Positions 33,194 through 42,309 of a stretch of DNA of 45,602 nt are shown here, one piece after another. Every line of letters begins with the position of its first letter. Within the stretch, counting starts at the first letter, position 1. Position numbers and translations under genes: made by a program. Location of the stretch: the NCBI GenBank assembly GCA_021781965.1, contig JAJXVU010000018.1, forward strand, positions 1 to 45,602, read 5' to 3'. This DNA is from Pseudomonadota bacterium. Lineage in GTDB: Bacteria; Pseudomonadota; Gammaproteobacteria; UBA1113. Under the pieces are notes generated by a model. The model did not search any database, was not told the origin of the DNA, and saw only the letters and a program-made list of their open reading frames with translations.

Positions 33194-33249
33194 AGTATAT
33201 CTAGTCACTCGCTCTCGGGAATTTCCGCTCCCTAACGGTTGCGGCTCGG
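33189..33249. repeat. Dispersed intergenic repeat, copy D plus REP-like core
   Basis: ATTAGAGTATATCT at 33189-33202 is the reverse complement of the AGATATACTCTAAT motif and contains the hemY stop codon. CCGCTCCCTAACGGTTGCGG begins the REP-like core at 33225-33249. The two families therefore occur together here as at 9502-9531. Confidence 0.7.
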
Positions 33250-33265
33250 CGTTTGATGGTACGTG

Positions 33266-34270
33266 TTAACCTATCAACTTATAGAGTAAGAATGCCAACA
33301 CTGCACTGCACGGCAGAGTTAAGATCCACGCAACCACTATATTTCCAGCCACACCCCAACGCACTGCTGATAAACGCTTAGTTGCGCCTACGCCCATAAT
33401 ACTGGCATTAATACAATGCGTAGTGGACACCGGGATCCCCAATAGACTGGCGCCAAAAATAGTGATGGCAGCAGAAGTTTCGGCAGCAACGCCTTGCAGC
33501 GGGGTAATTTTAATAATGCGTTGCCCCATTGTTTTAATGATACGCTTGCCGCCCGCTAAAGTACCTAAAGCCATAGCAGTAGCGCAGGCGATGATAACCG
33601 CTTTGGGAATGACATGTTCAGGCGCAATAAGCCACGCCGGTAAATAATGCGTCTGACTAAATATAACCAAGGCCAAAGCGATAATGCCCATGGATTTTTG
33701 TGCATCGTTGGAACCATGTGAAAAAGCCATGGCTGCAGAAGATAACAATTGCAACCGCTTGGAAACGGTAGTGCCTACACGTGCACTAAAGGGCAAAAAT
33801 AACCATAAAAGAATCACCATCAGTAAGAAACCTAATACAAAACCTAGCGTGGGTGATAATACTAAAGGCAGCAATACTTTTTTATACAGAGTATGCCAGT
33901 AAAAAGCAGTCCATCCTGCGTGCGCTACGACTGCACCCGCCAAACCGCCAATTAATGCGTGCGACGAGCTAGAAGGTAAGCCTAACCACCAGGTAATTAA
34001 ATTCCATAAACATGCACCCAACAACGCGCATAAAATCACGACTTGTGTGGTGGCCGCGGGATCGGCAAGCCCGGTGGCAATAAAGCTTGCTACGGCCGTT
34101 CCCGATAAAGCGCCTACAAAATTAAAAAATGACGCCATCATTACCGCGCGGCGCAAACTTAGTACCTGCGTAGACACGATCGTAGCGATAGCATTGGCTG
34201 TATCATGAAAGCCATTGATAAAATCAAAAATCAGCGCTGCGGCAATAACAAAAAGTAAAACACTAACCAT
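33266..34270 (-). CDS. PiT-family inorganic phosphate transporter
   Basis: PiT carriers bring phosphate in with a proton or cation at low affinity. The 334-residue inner-membrane protein has about ten hydrophobic segments. The family repeats are intact: FINGFHDTANAIATIVST near residues 17-34 and AFSHGSNDAQKSMGIIAL near 182-199, with SSHALIGGLAGAVVAH near 101-116 and STTHCINASIMGVGATKRLS near 281-300. ATG 34270 overlaps the end of the DUF47 gene by eight bases, an operon also common in other bacteria. It converges on hemY. Confidence 0.94.
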   Translation of the reverse strand: MVSVLLFVIAAALIFDFINGFHDTANAIATIVSTQVLSLRRAVMMASFFNFVGALSGTAVASFIATGLADPAATTQVVILCALLGACLWNLITWWLGLPSSSSHALIGGLAGAVVAHAGWTAFYWHTLYKKVLLPLVLSPTLGFVLGFLLMVILLWLFLPFSARVGTTVSKRLQLLSSAAMAFSHGSNDAQKSMGIIALALVIFSQTHYLPAWLIAPEHVIPKAVIIACATAMALGTLAGGKRIIKTMGQRIIKITPLQGVAAETSAAITIFGASLLGIPVSTTHCINASIMGVGATKRLSAVRWGVAGNIVVAWILTLPCSAVLAFLLYKLIG

Positions 34271-34904
34271 GTTTAACCGCTAAATTCGTTAGAAAGGTAC
34301 TTAGGTGTGCCATTTGATCGCTGGCTTCTTCCAATTTTTCAATGATTTCTTTTTCAATAAACAACAATTTCATGTCATGACAATTATGGAATAGCTCAGT
34401 AATTTGTTCGCGATAATAGCCATCGGCTGTTTTTTCTAAACGCTTGACTTGTTCATCGTTGGCGACGATAACAGAAAATTTTCTGCTGGCCAAGGCATCC
34501 ATACTGCCCACTAAATATTGCGCTGTTTCATCTAATACATTTAAAAAAACTGTAATATTGTCGTGTTTGTCTTTTGCGGGTAATAATTTAAATTGTCGCG
34601 CCGCTTCATCACAAGCATCCAGCGCATTTTCGGTCAACACCGATAAATGATATAAGTCTTCTCTATCTAAGGGTGTGACAAAGGTTTTGGCCAAAGTCCC
34701 GGCCATTTCTTTAACCAATTCATCCCCTTGCTGTTCTATTTCATGGCAATGAATATAAAATTCTTCATTATTGGCAGCGCCTGGTTCGGAGAATTTTTTC
34801 AAGTATTGAGTCATACGCCGCAAAACACGGACCTGCTCGCTCAAAATAGCAAAAAACCGCTCCTGTTTAGGCAGTAATTTCTTAAGCCATTGTTCTAAAG
34901 GCAC
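34263..34904 (-). CDS. DUF47 (PhoU-like) protein, PiT partner
   Basis: DUF47/Pit-accessory proteins (TIGR00153) are PhoU-like helical bundles thought to regulate PiT transport in the cytoplasm. The 213-residue all-helical protein shows HCHEIEQQGDELVKEM near residues 55-70 and TPLDREDLYHLSVLTENALD near 78-97, both typical metal-binding PhoU-fold blocks. The start is GTG 34904, with AGGAG eight bases upstream. It overlaps the transporter gene by eight bases, so they are translated together. No phosphate box was recognised upstream. Confidence 0.9.
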   Translation of the reverse strand: MPLEQWLKKLLPKQERFFAILSEQVRVLRRMTQYLKKFSEPGAANNEEFYIHCHEIEQQGDELVKEMAGTLAKTFVTPLDREDLYHLSVLTENALDACDEAARQFKLLPAKDKHDNITVFLNVLDETAQYLVGSMDALASRKFSVIVANDEQVKRLEKTADGYYREQITELFHNCHDMKLLFIEKEIIEKLEEASDQMAHLSTFLTNLAVKHG

Positions 34905-35132
34905 TACGACATCTCCTATAAGGCTAGATTATTCAGGGTGAACATTAAGGTAGACGGGTCTTAAAGTCAAGTAAATTAGGCTTATTACCATTTTTATTAA
35001 GGCTAACTCGTTGTTTTATGTATAAAAGTAAAGAAATGTGCAGAAAAAGACCGAAAGGGCTTGCTTTTGCACCCCCAGGCAGGTTAAAATATGTACACTT
35101 TTGGTGCTTAACCAACTTATGAGGGTCTAACA

Positions 35133-35546
35133 ATGTCTAAGCGTTTAATGGGTTTACTGGCTTTAACTGCTTTATGTGCGACGGCTTTAGCAGACAATGG
35201 TAGCGATCCTAGCGTTACCTTCTTAACCAGCACCAGCAAGCCTGCAGCTATTAAGATTGTGCCTAGCCAATCACTGCCTTCTTTTGTAAAGGTTACACAA
35301 AGCAGCAATAACACACATATTTCTGGGCACTTACCCTTTTTTGCCAACGCAAAAGATTTAAGCGGTATCGCCATGAGTTTTAATGTTTTTTTAAACAGTG
35401 CTCAGATCTGTTCTTTTACGGCTAAGATCAGTGCCGCTTTGAAGGTTTCCATTACCAGCATCAGCGGTGGTTCATGTCACTTTAGTGGCCAAAAGACTAA
35501 CTTAGACCCTTTTACGGGTGCTACCTTCCACCTTGCCTTGGCTTAA
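35133..35546 (+). CDS. Small secreted protein of unknown function
   Basis: The 137-residue precursor has a signal peptide (SKRLMGLLALTALCATALA, cleavage likely after Ala21). The mature 116 residues contain two cysteines (AQICSFTA and GGSCHFSG) about 28 apart that could form a disulfide, and they are rich in Ser, Thr and Lys, suggesting a beta-rich periplasmic or secreted domain. GAGGGT seven bases before ATG 35133 is a strong ribosome binding site. A convincing intrinsic terminator stands about 145 bases after the stop. I do not recognise the family. It is followed by a minus-strand effector-like kinase, and could be exported, but nothing else hints at a role. Confidence 0.78.
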   Translation: MSKRLMGLLALTALCATALADNGSDPSVTFLTSTSKPAAIKIVPSQSLPSFVKVTQSSNNTHISGHLPFFANAKDLSGIAMSFNVFLNSAQICSFTAKISAALKVSITSISGGSCHFSGQKTNLDPFTGATFHLALA

Positions 35547-35690
35547 GACTGCGAAGCGGCTCTGCATACATATATGAGCAGCTATCTCTAATAGACTTTT
35601 CCTTCCAAGGGCACAGTATAGTGCTAACCACAGATACACTTTTAGGTCCACATCAGTCTAAGCCCATATCAAGGTAGTCGTGTTAGAGCT

Positions 35691-35730
35691 CCAGGCTGCT
35701 TTGAGATAAAGCGGCCTGGGCTTTTTGCTT
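35691..35730 (+). terminator. Intrinsic terminator
   Basis: CCAGGCTGCTTT (35691-35702) pairs with AAAGCGGCCTGG (35708-35719), 12 pairs with one G-U, loop GAGAT, then GCTTTTTGCTT. It is the clearest terminator in the window. It lies about 145 bases after the secreted-protein stop and just before the end of the convergent kinase gene. Confidence 0.8.
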
Positions 35731-35738
35731 AATTTTTT

Positions 35739-38462
35739 TTAGGCGGCGGGAGGTAATTTTCTACAAACAAACGAGGGTTTATTCGATTCTGAGGGCTGCA
35801 CATTCTTTGTTACTGCCTGGGTAAAGAGTGTGTATAGACCGTTTAGAGAAACTTTTTTTGCGAGAGAAACTACTGTTGCGGAAGAAAGTAGTTTTATCAT
35901 CTCACCGCTTACTCCTCCTCGCGCTGCGCATAAATACAGTGGTGTCATTCCGTCACTGTTTTTTGCATTGACATCAGCACCCATTGCAATCAATCTTTTC
36001 GCCAAATCATCATTATCTTCACGAATAGCGATATGCAGCGGTGTCATTCCTGCACTGTTTTTCGTATTGACCTTGGCACCACTTGCAATCAATAACTTCA
36101 CCAACTCAACCTTACCTTCATGAATAGCTCTATGTAGCAAAGTATCTCCATTAGAATCAGTTACTTCATGAATTTCTTTTCCATCCTTATCTTGTATGTT
36201 AGGATTCGCTTTCTTTTCTAATAGAAGCTGTATAAGCTCCAGATTCCAACAATCTGTAGCCAAGTGTAGTGGTGTCAGTTCTTGATGGTCTTTCGCATTG
36301 ACATCAGCACCATTTGCAATCAATAACTTCGCCAACTTAACATTACCTTGATGAATAGCGATATGCAATAGTGTCTTTTTCTCTACATTTTTTTTATCCT
36401 GAGAAAATGTTCTTTCATGAAATCTTCTCCCACTTTTATCTTCTATATTAGGATTCGCGTTATTTTCTAACAGCAGTTGTATAAACTTAAGATTACAACA
36501 ATTTGTAGCCAAATGTAGCGGTGTCATTCCTGCGCTGTTTCGCCCATTGACCTTAGCACCACTTGCAATCAATAACTCCGCCAATTCAATATCGTCGTTT
36601 ATAATTGCCAAATGTAGCAAAGTATTCCCATCAGGACCAGTTAATTCGTGAAATTTCTTCTTAGCTATATTTTCTTCACCCCTATTAGCTCCTTTCTGAA
36701 GCAATAGCTTTGCCATTTCCGATTGACCAGCCCTAGCTGCAAAATCCAATGGCGTACGACCTTTAAGATTCTGCGCATTCAGATCAAACCCTAGTTCAAT
36801 CAAATGTTTTGCTACAGCCACATTACCCCCCAAGGCTGCAAAATGTAAATATAATGGTGGTACTAAGCGCTTATCTTTTATCGATATAATGTCTTTACCC
36901 AAAAAGTGATTCACTACATCCAGATCACAATGGTGGGCAATAGCCATTTCCACTGGATATCGACCATGATTGTCTTTTGCTCCAATATTGGCGCCTTTAT
37001 CCAGTAAATTCTTTACGATTTCAAGACCACAGCGCATAGAGATAGCACAATTCAGTGGCGTTCTGTGATCTGCATCTCTCTCATTCGCATCAGCACCATT
37101 CTCTAGTAATAATTTAACCAAATCAGCATTCTTTGCCAGGATAGCCAAATGCAATAAAGTTCTGCCATTGCCGTCAGTTTGTCGCACGGCGGCTTCTTTT
37201 TTTTCATCGCTATATTTTCCGAGTAAATATTGCGCAATATCATATTTACCATATTTAATTGCAACACCCAGTGCAGTTAAACCTTCTATATCTAATTCTG
37301 CCAACAGCTCTGGATTACACTTTTCAACTATATATTCTAAGTTTCCTACTTTAATTGCCGCAAAGAACTCTTCAATATTTTGTGCATCTACATCAAAGTC
37401 ATTTTGCTCTTCACGCTCTTTACCCAAAATCACCAACCGAGCACGATTTAGCGTCTTAGCAATAGCAAGATCACTTGGCCTTAACGCTGGATTATCGTCT
37501 TGCATAGATTGAACCATATCAATAACAATTTTCATTTCTGCTTCAAGATTCAACTCTTTGCTTTTCGTTGTAAGATATTCTCGCATCTTATTCAAACTAA
37601 ATTTATTCTTATTAGCATTAGCAGTAGCAGTAGCAGTATTTCTTTTATCTTTAAAGACATCCGTTTCACCCAAGGTGAGCGCAATCATAGAGGTTAAAGA
37701 ATATGTTTCCATTTCTAGAGCGTGATCCAGCGGACATTCAATTCCATGTCCATCTATGCATTCTGGGGCAGTTGTAAGAAATGTTACAGCATTTAGATCG
37801 GCAAAATCGATGACATTACATTCAAAGATAGGGTTATCGTGAGTTGTATCATCAGCAGCATATCTTATATTAATGAGAAAATTATCTGGCTTTAAATCGG
37901 TGTGACTGAGACCATCTCTGAGCTCACGCTTACCATTCACCCAATGATAACGCTTAGCATGAAACTCCGCATAAGTTTGAGCAATCAAAGCAGCCAATTC
38001 TAAACGCTGTCTTAATGTTAGCCTTTTAAATTTTTCTGTCTTGATAAGATTACTTAGAGACACCCCTGGAAGCTTGGGCATAATCGTCGCTATACCCTCA
38101 TTCTCTATAGGATAGACAGTAGTATCAAAAAGCTTAGATTGGATCTTGGCTTCTGCTTTGCGTTGCTTTAGTCTCGCTCTCTGATTTTGAGCGGTACAGC
38201 CTTTATCAATTTTTATTGCCAAACATTTGGCATGATCTCTTATTGACACAGATCGCAAATTACCGGCACCATTAAATATTGGTTTAGCTTCATAGGCCTC
38301 ATACACCACACCAAAGGCGCCCTCACCCAGCTTTTTATTCTCATCTAGGAGAAAATACCTCTGTTTGGGCCTAGGCTTGCGTTTAGACTTAGGCTCCGTT
38401 CCCACGATTAAAAGGGAATAAACTTTCCCCTTTACTTTTACTGTAGGTAATTTAACTGACAT
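35739..38462 (-). CDS. Ankyrin-repeat serine/threonine protein kinase, probable effector
   Basis: The 907-residue protein joins a eukaryotic-like kinase to a long ankyrin array. Residues 46-51 form the glycine loop (LGEGAFGVVYEAY), Lys84 (LAIKI) is the ATP lysine, Glu104 a likely partner, and SHTDLKPDNFLIN holds the catalytic Asp189, Lys191 and Asn194. VIDFADL has Asp219, a DFA in place of DFG. All catalytic residues are present. About 13 ankyrin units cover residues 385-870, most with the TPLH or TLLH core. The open frame begins at GTG 38477, but AAGGTG six bases before ATG 38462 decides the start. An extended -10 (TGATATAAT, 38514-38506 on the minus strand) lies upstream. No signal peptide is seen. 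In Legionella and Coxiella such proteins are Dot/Icm effectors; that role here is inference. Confidence 0.88.
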   Translation of the reverse strand: MSVKLPTVKVKGKVYSLLIVGTEPKSKRKPRPKQRYFLLDENKKLGEGAFGVVYEAYEAKPIFNGAGNLRSVSIRDHAKCLAIKIDKGCTAQNQRARLKQRKAEAKIQSKLFDTTVYPIENEGIATIMPKLPGVSLSNLIKTEKFKRLTLRQRLELAALIAQTYAEFHAKRYHWVNGKRELRDGLSHTDLKPDNFLINIRYAADDTTHDNPIFECNVIDFADLNAVTFLTTAPECIDGHGIECPLDHALEMETYSLTSMIALTLGETDVFKDKRNTATATANANKNKFSLNKMREYLTTKSKELNLEAEMKIVIDMVQSMQDDNPALRPSDLAIAKTLNRARLVILGKEREEQNDFDVDAQNIEEFFAAIKVGNLEYIVEKCNPELLAELDIEGLTALGVAIKYGKYDIAQYLLGKYSDEKKEAAVRQTDGNGRTLLHLAILAKNADLVKLLLENGADANERDADHRTPLNCAISMRCGLEIVKNLLDKGANIGAKDNHGRYPVEMAIAHHCDLDVVNHFLGKDIISIKDKRLVPPLYLHFAALGGNVAVAKHLIELGFDLNAQNLKGRTPLDFAARAGQSEMAKLLLQKGANRGEENIAKKKFHELTGPDGNTLLHLAIINDDIELAELLIASGAKVNGRNSAGMTPLHLATNCCNLKFIQLLLENNANPNIEDKSGRRFHERTFSQDKKNVEKKTLLHIAIHQGNVKLAKLLIANGADVNAKDHQELTPLHLATDCWNLELIQLLLEKKANPNIQDKDGKEIHEVTDSNGDTLLHRAIHEGKVELVKLLIASGAKVNTKNSAGMTPLHIAIREDNDDLAKRLIAMGADVNAKNSDGMTPLYLCAARGGVSGEMIKLLSSATVVSLAKKVSLNGLYTLFTQAVTKNVQPSESNKPSFVCRKLPPAA
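35960..36680 (-). repeat. Tandem ankyrin super-repeat
   Basis: Two ankyrin units plus a linker (TLLH to the next TLLH) recur three times within the kinase gene, 83 and then 77 codons apart (249 and 231 bases). Stretches such as GTGTCATTCCTGC at 36041 and 36521 are 480 bases apart and nearly identical, so the duplication is recent. Confidence 0.75.
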
Positions 38463-38540
38463 TTTAGGCACCTTCACTTAATTTATTTTTTTACGAACAA
38501 ACGGTATTATATCATTTAATCCTTAAGGTTTCCTTAAACA

Positions 38541-38569
38541 TTTAACTATCGCCAAAGCTCAGGTATAAT
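38541..38569 (+). promoter_or_regulatory. Promoter of the mnmG operon
   Basis: TATAAT at 38564-38569 with a weak TTTAAC (38541-38546) 17 bases upstream. Transcription would begin near 38576, giving a short leader. Confidence 0.45.
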
Positions 38570-38593
38570 ATGACCTAATTATTACCACTCTAT

Positions 38594-40513
38594 ATGAAGG
38601 TTTTGTATTACCCTATGATTTTAAAAGAGATTTTCGATGTTATCGTCGTCGGTGGTGGCCATGCCGGCTGTGAGGCGGCCTTGGCAGCGGCGCGCCTGGG
38701 CGCTAACACCTTGTTATTAACGCACAATATTGAAACGCTGGGGCAAATGTCTTGTAATCCGGCTATGGGCGGCATAGGCAAAAGCCAATTAATGAAAGAA
38801 ATCGATGCCTTGGGTGGCGCCATGGCCTTGGCTACCGACAAAGCCGGGATACAATTTCGGGTGTTGAATGCCAGCAAAGGCCCTGCCGTGCGCGCCACAC
38901 GAGCGCAAGTGGATCGCGAACTCTACAAACATCATATGCGCCATTTATTAGAAAATACCCCTAATCTTACTTTATTTCAACAGGCGGTGGACGATCTACT
39001 GGTAACGGATAATGTAGTCCATGGCGTTAAAACTCAAATGGGCATCAACTTCCAAGGACGCAGTGTGGTGTTAACCACGGGTACATTTTTAGGGGGCAAA
39101 ATTCACATCGGTTTGAGTCAATACCAAGGGGGTCGTGCGGGCGATCCGCCCGCCAATGCTTTGGCAGTGCGGTTACATGAATTATCCTTGCCTATAGGCC
39201 GCTTAAAAACCGGCACACCACCGCGCATCGATAGACGCAGCATTAATTATGAAGGCTTATTAGAACAGCCAGGCGATACACCCATGCCCGTGTTTTCTTT
39301 TATGGGCCACCGCGAGTTGCATCCACAGCAAGTATCTTGTTATATCACGCATACCAATGCAAAAACTCACGATATCATTCGCCAGGGTTTAGCATCTTCG
39401 CCACTTTACACAGGCGTAATCGAAGGCGTAGGGCCGCGTTACTGCCCTTCTATAGAAGATAAAATTGTGCGTTTTGCCGATCGCGATTCGCATCAAATTT
39501 TTATAGAACCCGAAGGCTTAAACAGCATGGAAATTTACCCTAATGGTATTTCCACTAGCTTGTCCTTTGAAACACAAATCGCTTTGGTGCAATCCATTCG
39601 TGGTTTTGAAAATGCGCATATTACGCGCCCAGGGTATGCTATAGAATATGATTATCTAGATCCGCGCGATCTACAGCCTTCTCTGGAAAGTAAAACCTTA
39701 GCGGGTTTATTTTTAGCCGGGCAAATTAATGGTACCACCGGTTATGAAGAAGCCGGCGCCCAAGGACTCATTGCTGGATTAAATGCCGCACGTAAAGCCA
39801 AAGACTTACCTTCATGGACGCCGCGTCGCGATGAAGCTTACATAGGTGTGTTGATCGACGATCTCATTACCTTAGGCACCACAGAGCCTTATCGTATGTT
39901 TACCAGCCGCGCCGAATTTCGGTTATTATTGCGCGAAGACAATGCCGATCTGCGTTTAACCGAAAAAGGCCGTGAACTGGGTTTGGTCGATGATGCCCGT
40001 TGGCAGGTTTTTTGTGCTAAAAAAGCCTCTATTGCCCAAACGCAACAACAACTGAGTAAACGTTACATTCAACCACAAACGGAAGAAGCCACTCGCCTAC
40101 AAGATATTTTAAATATAGAGATAACACGTGAGGCATCGGTCATGCAATTGCTGAAACGCCCCGAAGTCAGCATGGCTAATTTAAAGGATATTCTAGCGCT
40201 AGAATTACGCGACGAAGACGTCATCGAACAAATTGAAATACAAGCCAAATATGAAGGTTATATTTCCAGACAAAGCGATGAAATTGCCAGAGTAAAACGC
40301 CATAATCAAATGAAGATCCCAACTAACATAAACTATGCTACTATTTCTGGTCTGTCCAAAGAAATACAAGAAAAATTATCGGCACGACAACCAGAAAACT
40401 TAGATCAAGCCAGCCGTATTCCCGGCGTTACCCCAGCCGCTATCTCCATCTTGCAAATTTACTTGCGCAAGAGACAATTGTTGAATGAATTGCGGGAGAC
40501 GGTCGTTGGCTGA
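38594..40513 (+). CDS. mnmG: tRNA uridine-5-carboxymethylaminomethyl modification enzyme MnmG
   Basis: MnmG (GidA), with MnmE, adds the carboxymethylaminomethyl group at wobble U34 of several tRNAs, using FAD. The protein is 639 residues from ATG 38594, or 632 from ATG 38615, which begins closer to the family start ([18 protein letters not shown]); neither has a good ribosome binding site. The FAD dinucleotide fold is [40 protein letters not shown] near residue 52 and [14 protein letters not shown] near 157 are conserved blocks. [18 protein letters not shown] near 379 and [19 protein letters not shown] near 435 follow. It leads mnmG-rsmG-parA-parB, the conserved near-origin order. Confidence 0.97.
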   Translation: MKVLYYPMILKEIFDVIVVGGGHAGCEAALAAARLGANTLLLTHNIETLGQMSCNPAMGGIGKSQLMKEIDALGGAMALATDKAGIQFRVLNASKGPAVRATRAQVDRELYKHHMRHLLENTPNLTLFQQAVDDLLVTDNVVHGVKTQMGINFQGRSVVLTTGTFLGGKIHIGLSQYQGGRAGDPPANALAVRLHELSLPIGRLKTGTPPRIDRRSINYEGLLEQPGDTPMPVFSFMGHRELHPQQVSCYITHTNAKTHDIIRQGLASSPLYTGVIEGVGPRYCPSIEDKIVRFADRDSHQIFIEPEGLNSMEIYPNGISTSLSFETQIALVQSIRGFENAHITRPGYAIEYDYLDPRDLQPSLESKTLAGLFLAGQINGTTGYEEAGAQGLIAGLNAARKAKDLPSWTPRRDEAYIGVLIDDLITLGTTEPYRMFTSRAEFRLLLREDNADLRLTEKGRELGLVDDARWQVFCAKKASIAQTQQQLSKRYIQPQTEEATRLQDILNIEITREASVMQLLKRPEVSMANLKDILALELRDEDVIEQIEIQAKYEGYISRQSDEIARVKRHNQMKIPTNINYATISGLSKEIQEKLSARQPENLDQASRIPGVTPAAISILQIYLRKRQLLNELRETVVG

Positions 40514-41123
40514 GTTAGACAATTTGTTAAAAGAAGGTATAGCGCAACTCAATATTCCCTTGACGCAAATAACGCTAGACAGAATATTGTTGTATGTGGA
40601 TTATTTAGCACATTGGAACCAAACCTATAACTTAACCGCTATTAAAGACAAGCGCGATATGATAGTGAAACACGTGTTGGATAGTTTAAGTTTATATCCC
40701 TTTTTGCAGGGATCTCGTTGTATAGACGTAGGTACCGGGCCGGGGCTACCGGGATTTATGTTGGCTTTGGCCTTACCTGAAATTGAGTTTGTATTGCTCG
40801 ATAGCCAAATTAAAAAGACACAATTCATCCGCCGTGTGTTACGGGAGATTCCACTAGACAATATAGAAGTATGTCATCAACGGGTAGAAGATCATAAACC
40901 CGTAGTCTTATACGATATCATCGTCAGCCGCGCTTTTGCCTCATTACAGGATATGATTCAATGCACGGCACATCTACGCGCACCGCAAGGTTATTATTGT
41001 GCCATGAAAGGCATTTGGCCACAACCAGAAATTGCAGCGATAGAAAAAGATTACTCTATAGAAGTGAAAGCGTTAAGTGTGCCTTTCTTGCAAGGCGAAA
41101 GACATGTGGTGATAGTACGATAA
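40485..41123 (+). CDS. rsmG: 16S rRNA (guanine(527)-N7)-methyltransferase RsmG
   Basis: RsmG (GidB) methylates G527 of 16S rRNA with S-adenosylmethionine; its loss gives low-level streptomycin resistance in known bacteria. The protein is 212 residues from ATG 40485, which overlaps mnmG by 29 bases, or 205 from TTG 40506, which has GGGAG seven bases upstream and may be the real start. [20 protein letters not shown] near residues 47-66 and [19 protein letters not shown] near 77-95 form the cofactor site. [13 protein letters not shown] near 146 and GERHVVIVR at the end match the family. Confidence 0.95.
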   Translation: MNCGRRSLAELDNLLKEGIAQLNIPLTQITLDRILLYVDYLAHWNQTYNLTAIKDKRDMIVKHVLDSLSLYPFLQGSRCIDVGTGPGLPGFMLALALPEIEFVLLDSQIKKTQFIRRVLREIPLDNIEVCHQRVEDHKPVVLYDIIVSRAFASLQDMIQCTAHLRAPQGYYCAMKGIWPQPEIAAIEKDYSIEVKALSVPFLQGERHVVIVR

Positions 41124-41188
41124 TGAACCTAAAAAAGCAGAAAACAGGTTGTGAAACAATATTAGGTTCAGAACCTGTTTTAGGTTCA
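41124..41188. repeat. Palindromic cluster after rsmG
   Basis: TGAACCTAAAA (41124-41134) pairs perfectly with TTTTAGGTTCA (41178-41188). Inside, AACAGGTT (41143-41150) matches AACCTGTT, and AGGTTCAGAACCT (41164-41176) is its own palindrome. The same GAACCT word thus occurs in both orientations about five times. It may end rsmG transcription or be a binding site for the parAB promoter. Confidence 0.55.
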
Positions 41189-41368
41189 TGCAAAGGATTT
41201 TGTGGTCAATTAAAGTATATATAGATCACACACCCTTTTGTATAGCGGCTAAATATGCTAAATTGTTTAACAGCTACGCTTCTACTAGGGGCTAGCGATA
41301 AGCCATTGTTTTAGTTGAATAAACTATTTATGCTCTACTTTATCTTTTCAGTTACATAGGGGAATGCT

Positions 41369-42172
41369 GTGCCACACATTATCGCGGTAGCCAATCAAAA
41401 AGGCGGTGTGGGAAAAACAACCACTAGCGTCAATCTAGCCGCTTCATTGGCAGTCAAGCGCAAATGTGTGCTATTGATCGATCTAGATCCCCAAGGCAAT
41501 GCCAGCACGGGCAGCGGTTGTGATAAAAGCACTCTAGAAAACTCTGTTTACGATGTTTTGATGCACGATAAAAATATATTAGAAGTAGTCCTTTATCAAG
41601 AACGCACCGGCTACGATTTACTCCCTGCCAACGAAGAACTCACCGCCGCCGAAACCGCCTTATTAAGATTAGAAGGCCGTGAATATTATCTGCAAAAAGC
41701 CTTGAAAAATATAGGCAACAGTTATGAATACATAATCATCGATTGCCCACCTACTTTAAATACGTTGACCGTCAATGCTTTAGTAGCAGCACACAGCGTC
41801 TTGATTCCGCTGCAATGCGAATATTATCCGCTGGAAGGTTTGTCTGGCCTCATCAGTACGATCAATGAATTAAAAGAATTGGTAAACAAAGATCTCTACA
41901 TTGAAGGCATTTTACGCACCATGGTCGATCCACGCAGCCGCTTAAGTGCAGATGTCACTAAAGAATTATTAACCCATTTTGCAGCACAAGTGTTGAAAAC
42001 CACCATTCCACGTAATGTGCGCCTGGCCGAAGCTCCTAGCTTTGGATTGCCCGCGCTATATTATGATGCTAAGTCCCCAGGCGCTAAAGCCTATTTGGAT
42101 TTAGCCGATGAAATTTTAGCGCGCATTAAATTGCGTCGCATTATAGAAAATAAACTTACTCATAGCAGCTGA
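41369..42172 (+). CDS. parA: Chromosome partitioning ATPase ParA
   Basis: ParA (Soj) is a DNA-binding ATPase that moves ParB-parS complexes and so segregates the origin. The 267-residue protein has the deviant Walker A KGGVGKTTT (residues 11-19) with both signature lysines. The Walker A' is LLIDLDPQGNASTG near 36-49, and Walker B is YIIIDCPPTLNTLTVNAL near 121-138. Its short N-terminus without an HTH marks the chromosomal type Ib. The start is GTG 41369 with AGGGGAA six bases upstream; an ATG at 41364 is out of frame. It leads parB. Confidence 0.96.
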   Translation: MPHIIAVANQKGGVGKTTTSVNLAASLAVKRKCVLLIDLDPQGNASTGSGCDKSTLENSVYDVLMHDKNILEVVLYQERTGYDLLPANEELTAAETALLRLEGREYYLQKALKNIGNSYEYIIIDCPPTLNTLTVNALVAAHSVLIPLQCEYYPLEGLSGLISTINELKELVNKDLYIEGILRTMVDPRSRLSADVTKELLTHFAAQVLKTTIPRNVRLAEAPSFGLPALYYDAKSPGAKAYLDLADEILARIKLRRIIENKLTHSS

Positions 42173-42176
42173 TTTT

Positions 42177-42233
42177 TAGGCGAGGCGCCGAGTCCTCGAG
42201 CGCCAGGAGTGTAGTACTCTACATGACTGGCGC
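42177..42233 (+). repeat. Dispersed spacer repeat between parA and parB
   Basis: It starts TTTTAGGCGAG, as at the hemD end, and contains TCGAGCGCCAGGAGT. At 42200-42233, GCGCCAG...TGTAG and CTACA...CTGGCGC form a stem with a 3x3 internal loop. It fills much of the 137-base gap in an operon whose genes usually overlap or abut. Confidence 0.6.
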
Positions 42234-42309
42234 AAGATGGGCGAAGGCAACAAAGCCTAAGAATCAAATGCGAAGAGTATACAAACCACAACCACATAAG
42301 AGGTGTACC

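Noticed and set aside
38463..38477. GTG start of the ankyrin kinase
   Set aside because: The GTG lies within the AAGGTG ribosome binding site of ATG 38462, which is the better start.
40660..40680. parS-like site in rsmG (GTGAAACACGTGTT)
   Set aside because: It has CACGTG but the flanks are AAA/TT rather than TTT/AAA, so it does not match the parS consensus.
42223..42309. N-terminal extension of parB
   Set aside because: The stretch is the spacer repeat; ATG 42310 has a strong ribosome binding site and the typical ParB start.
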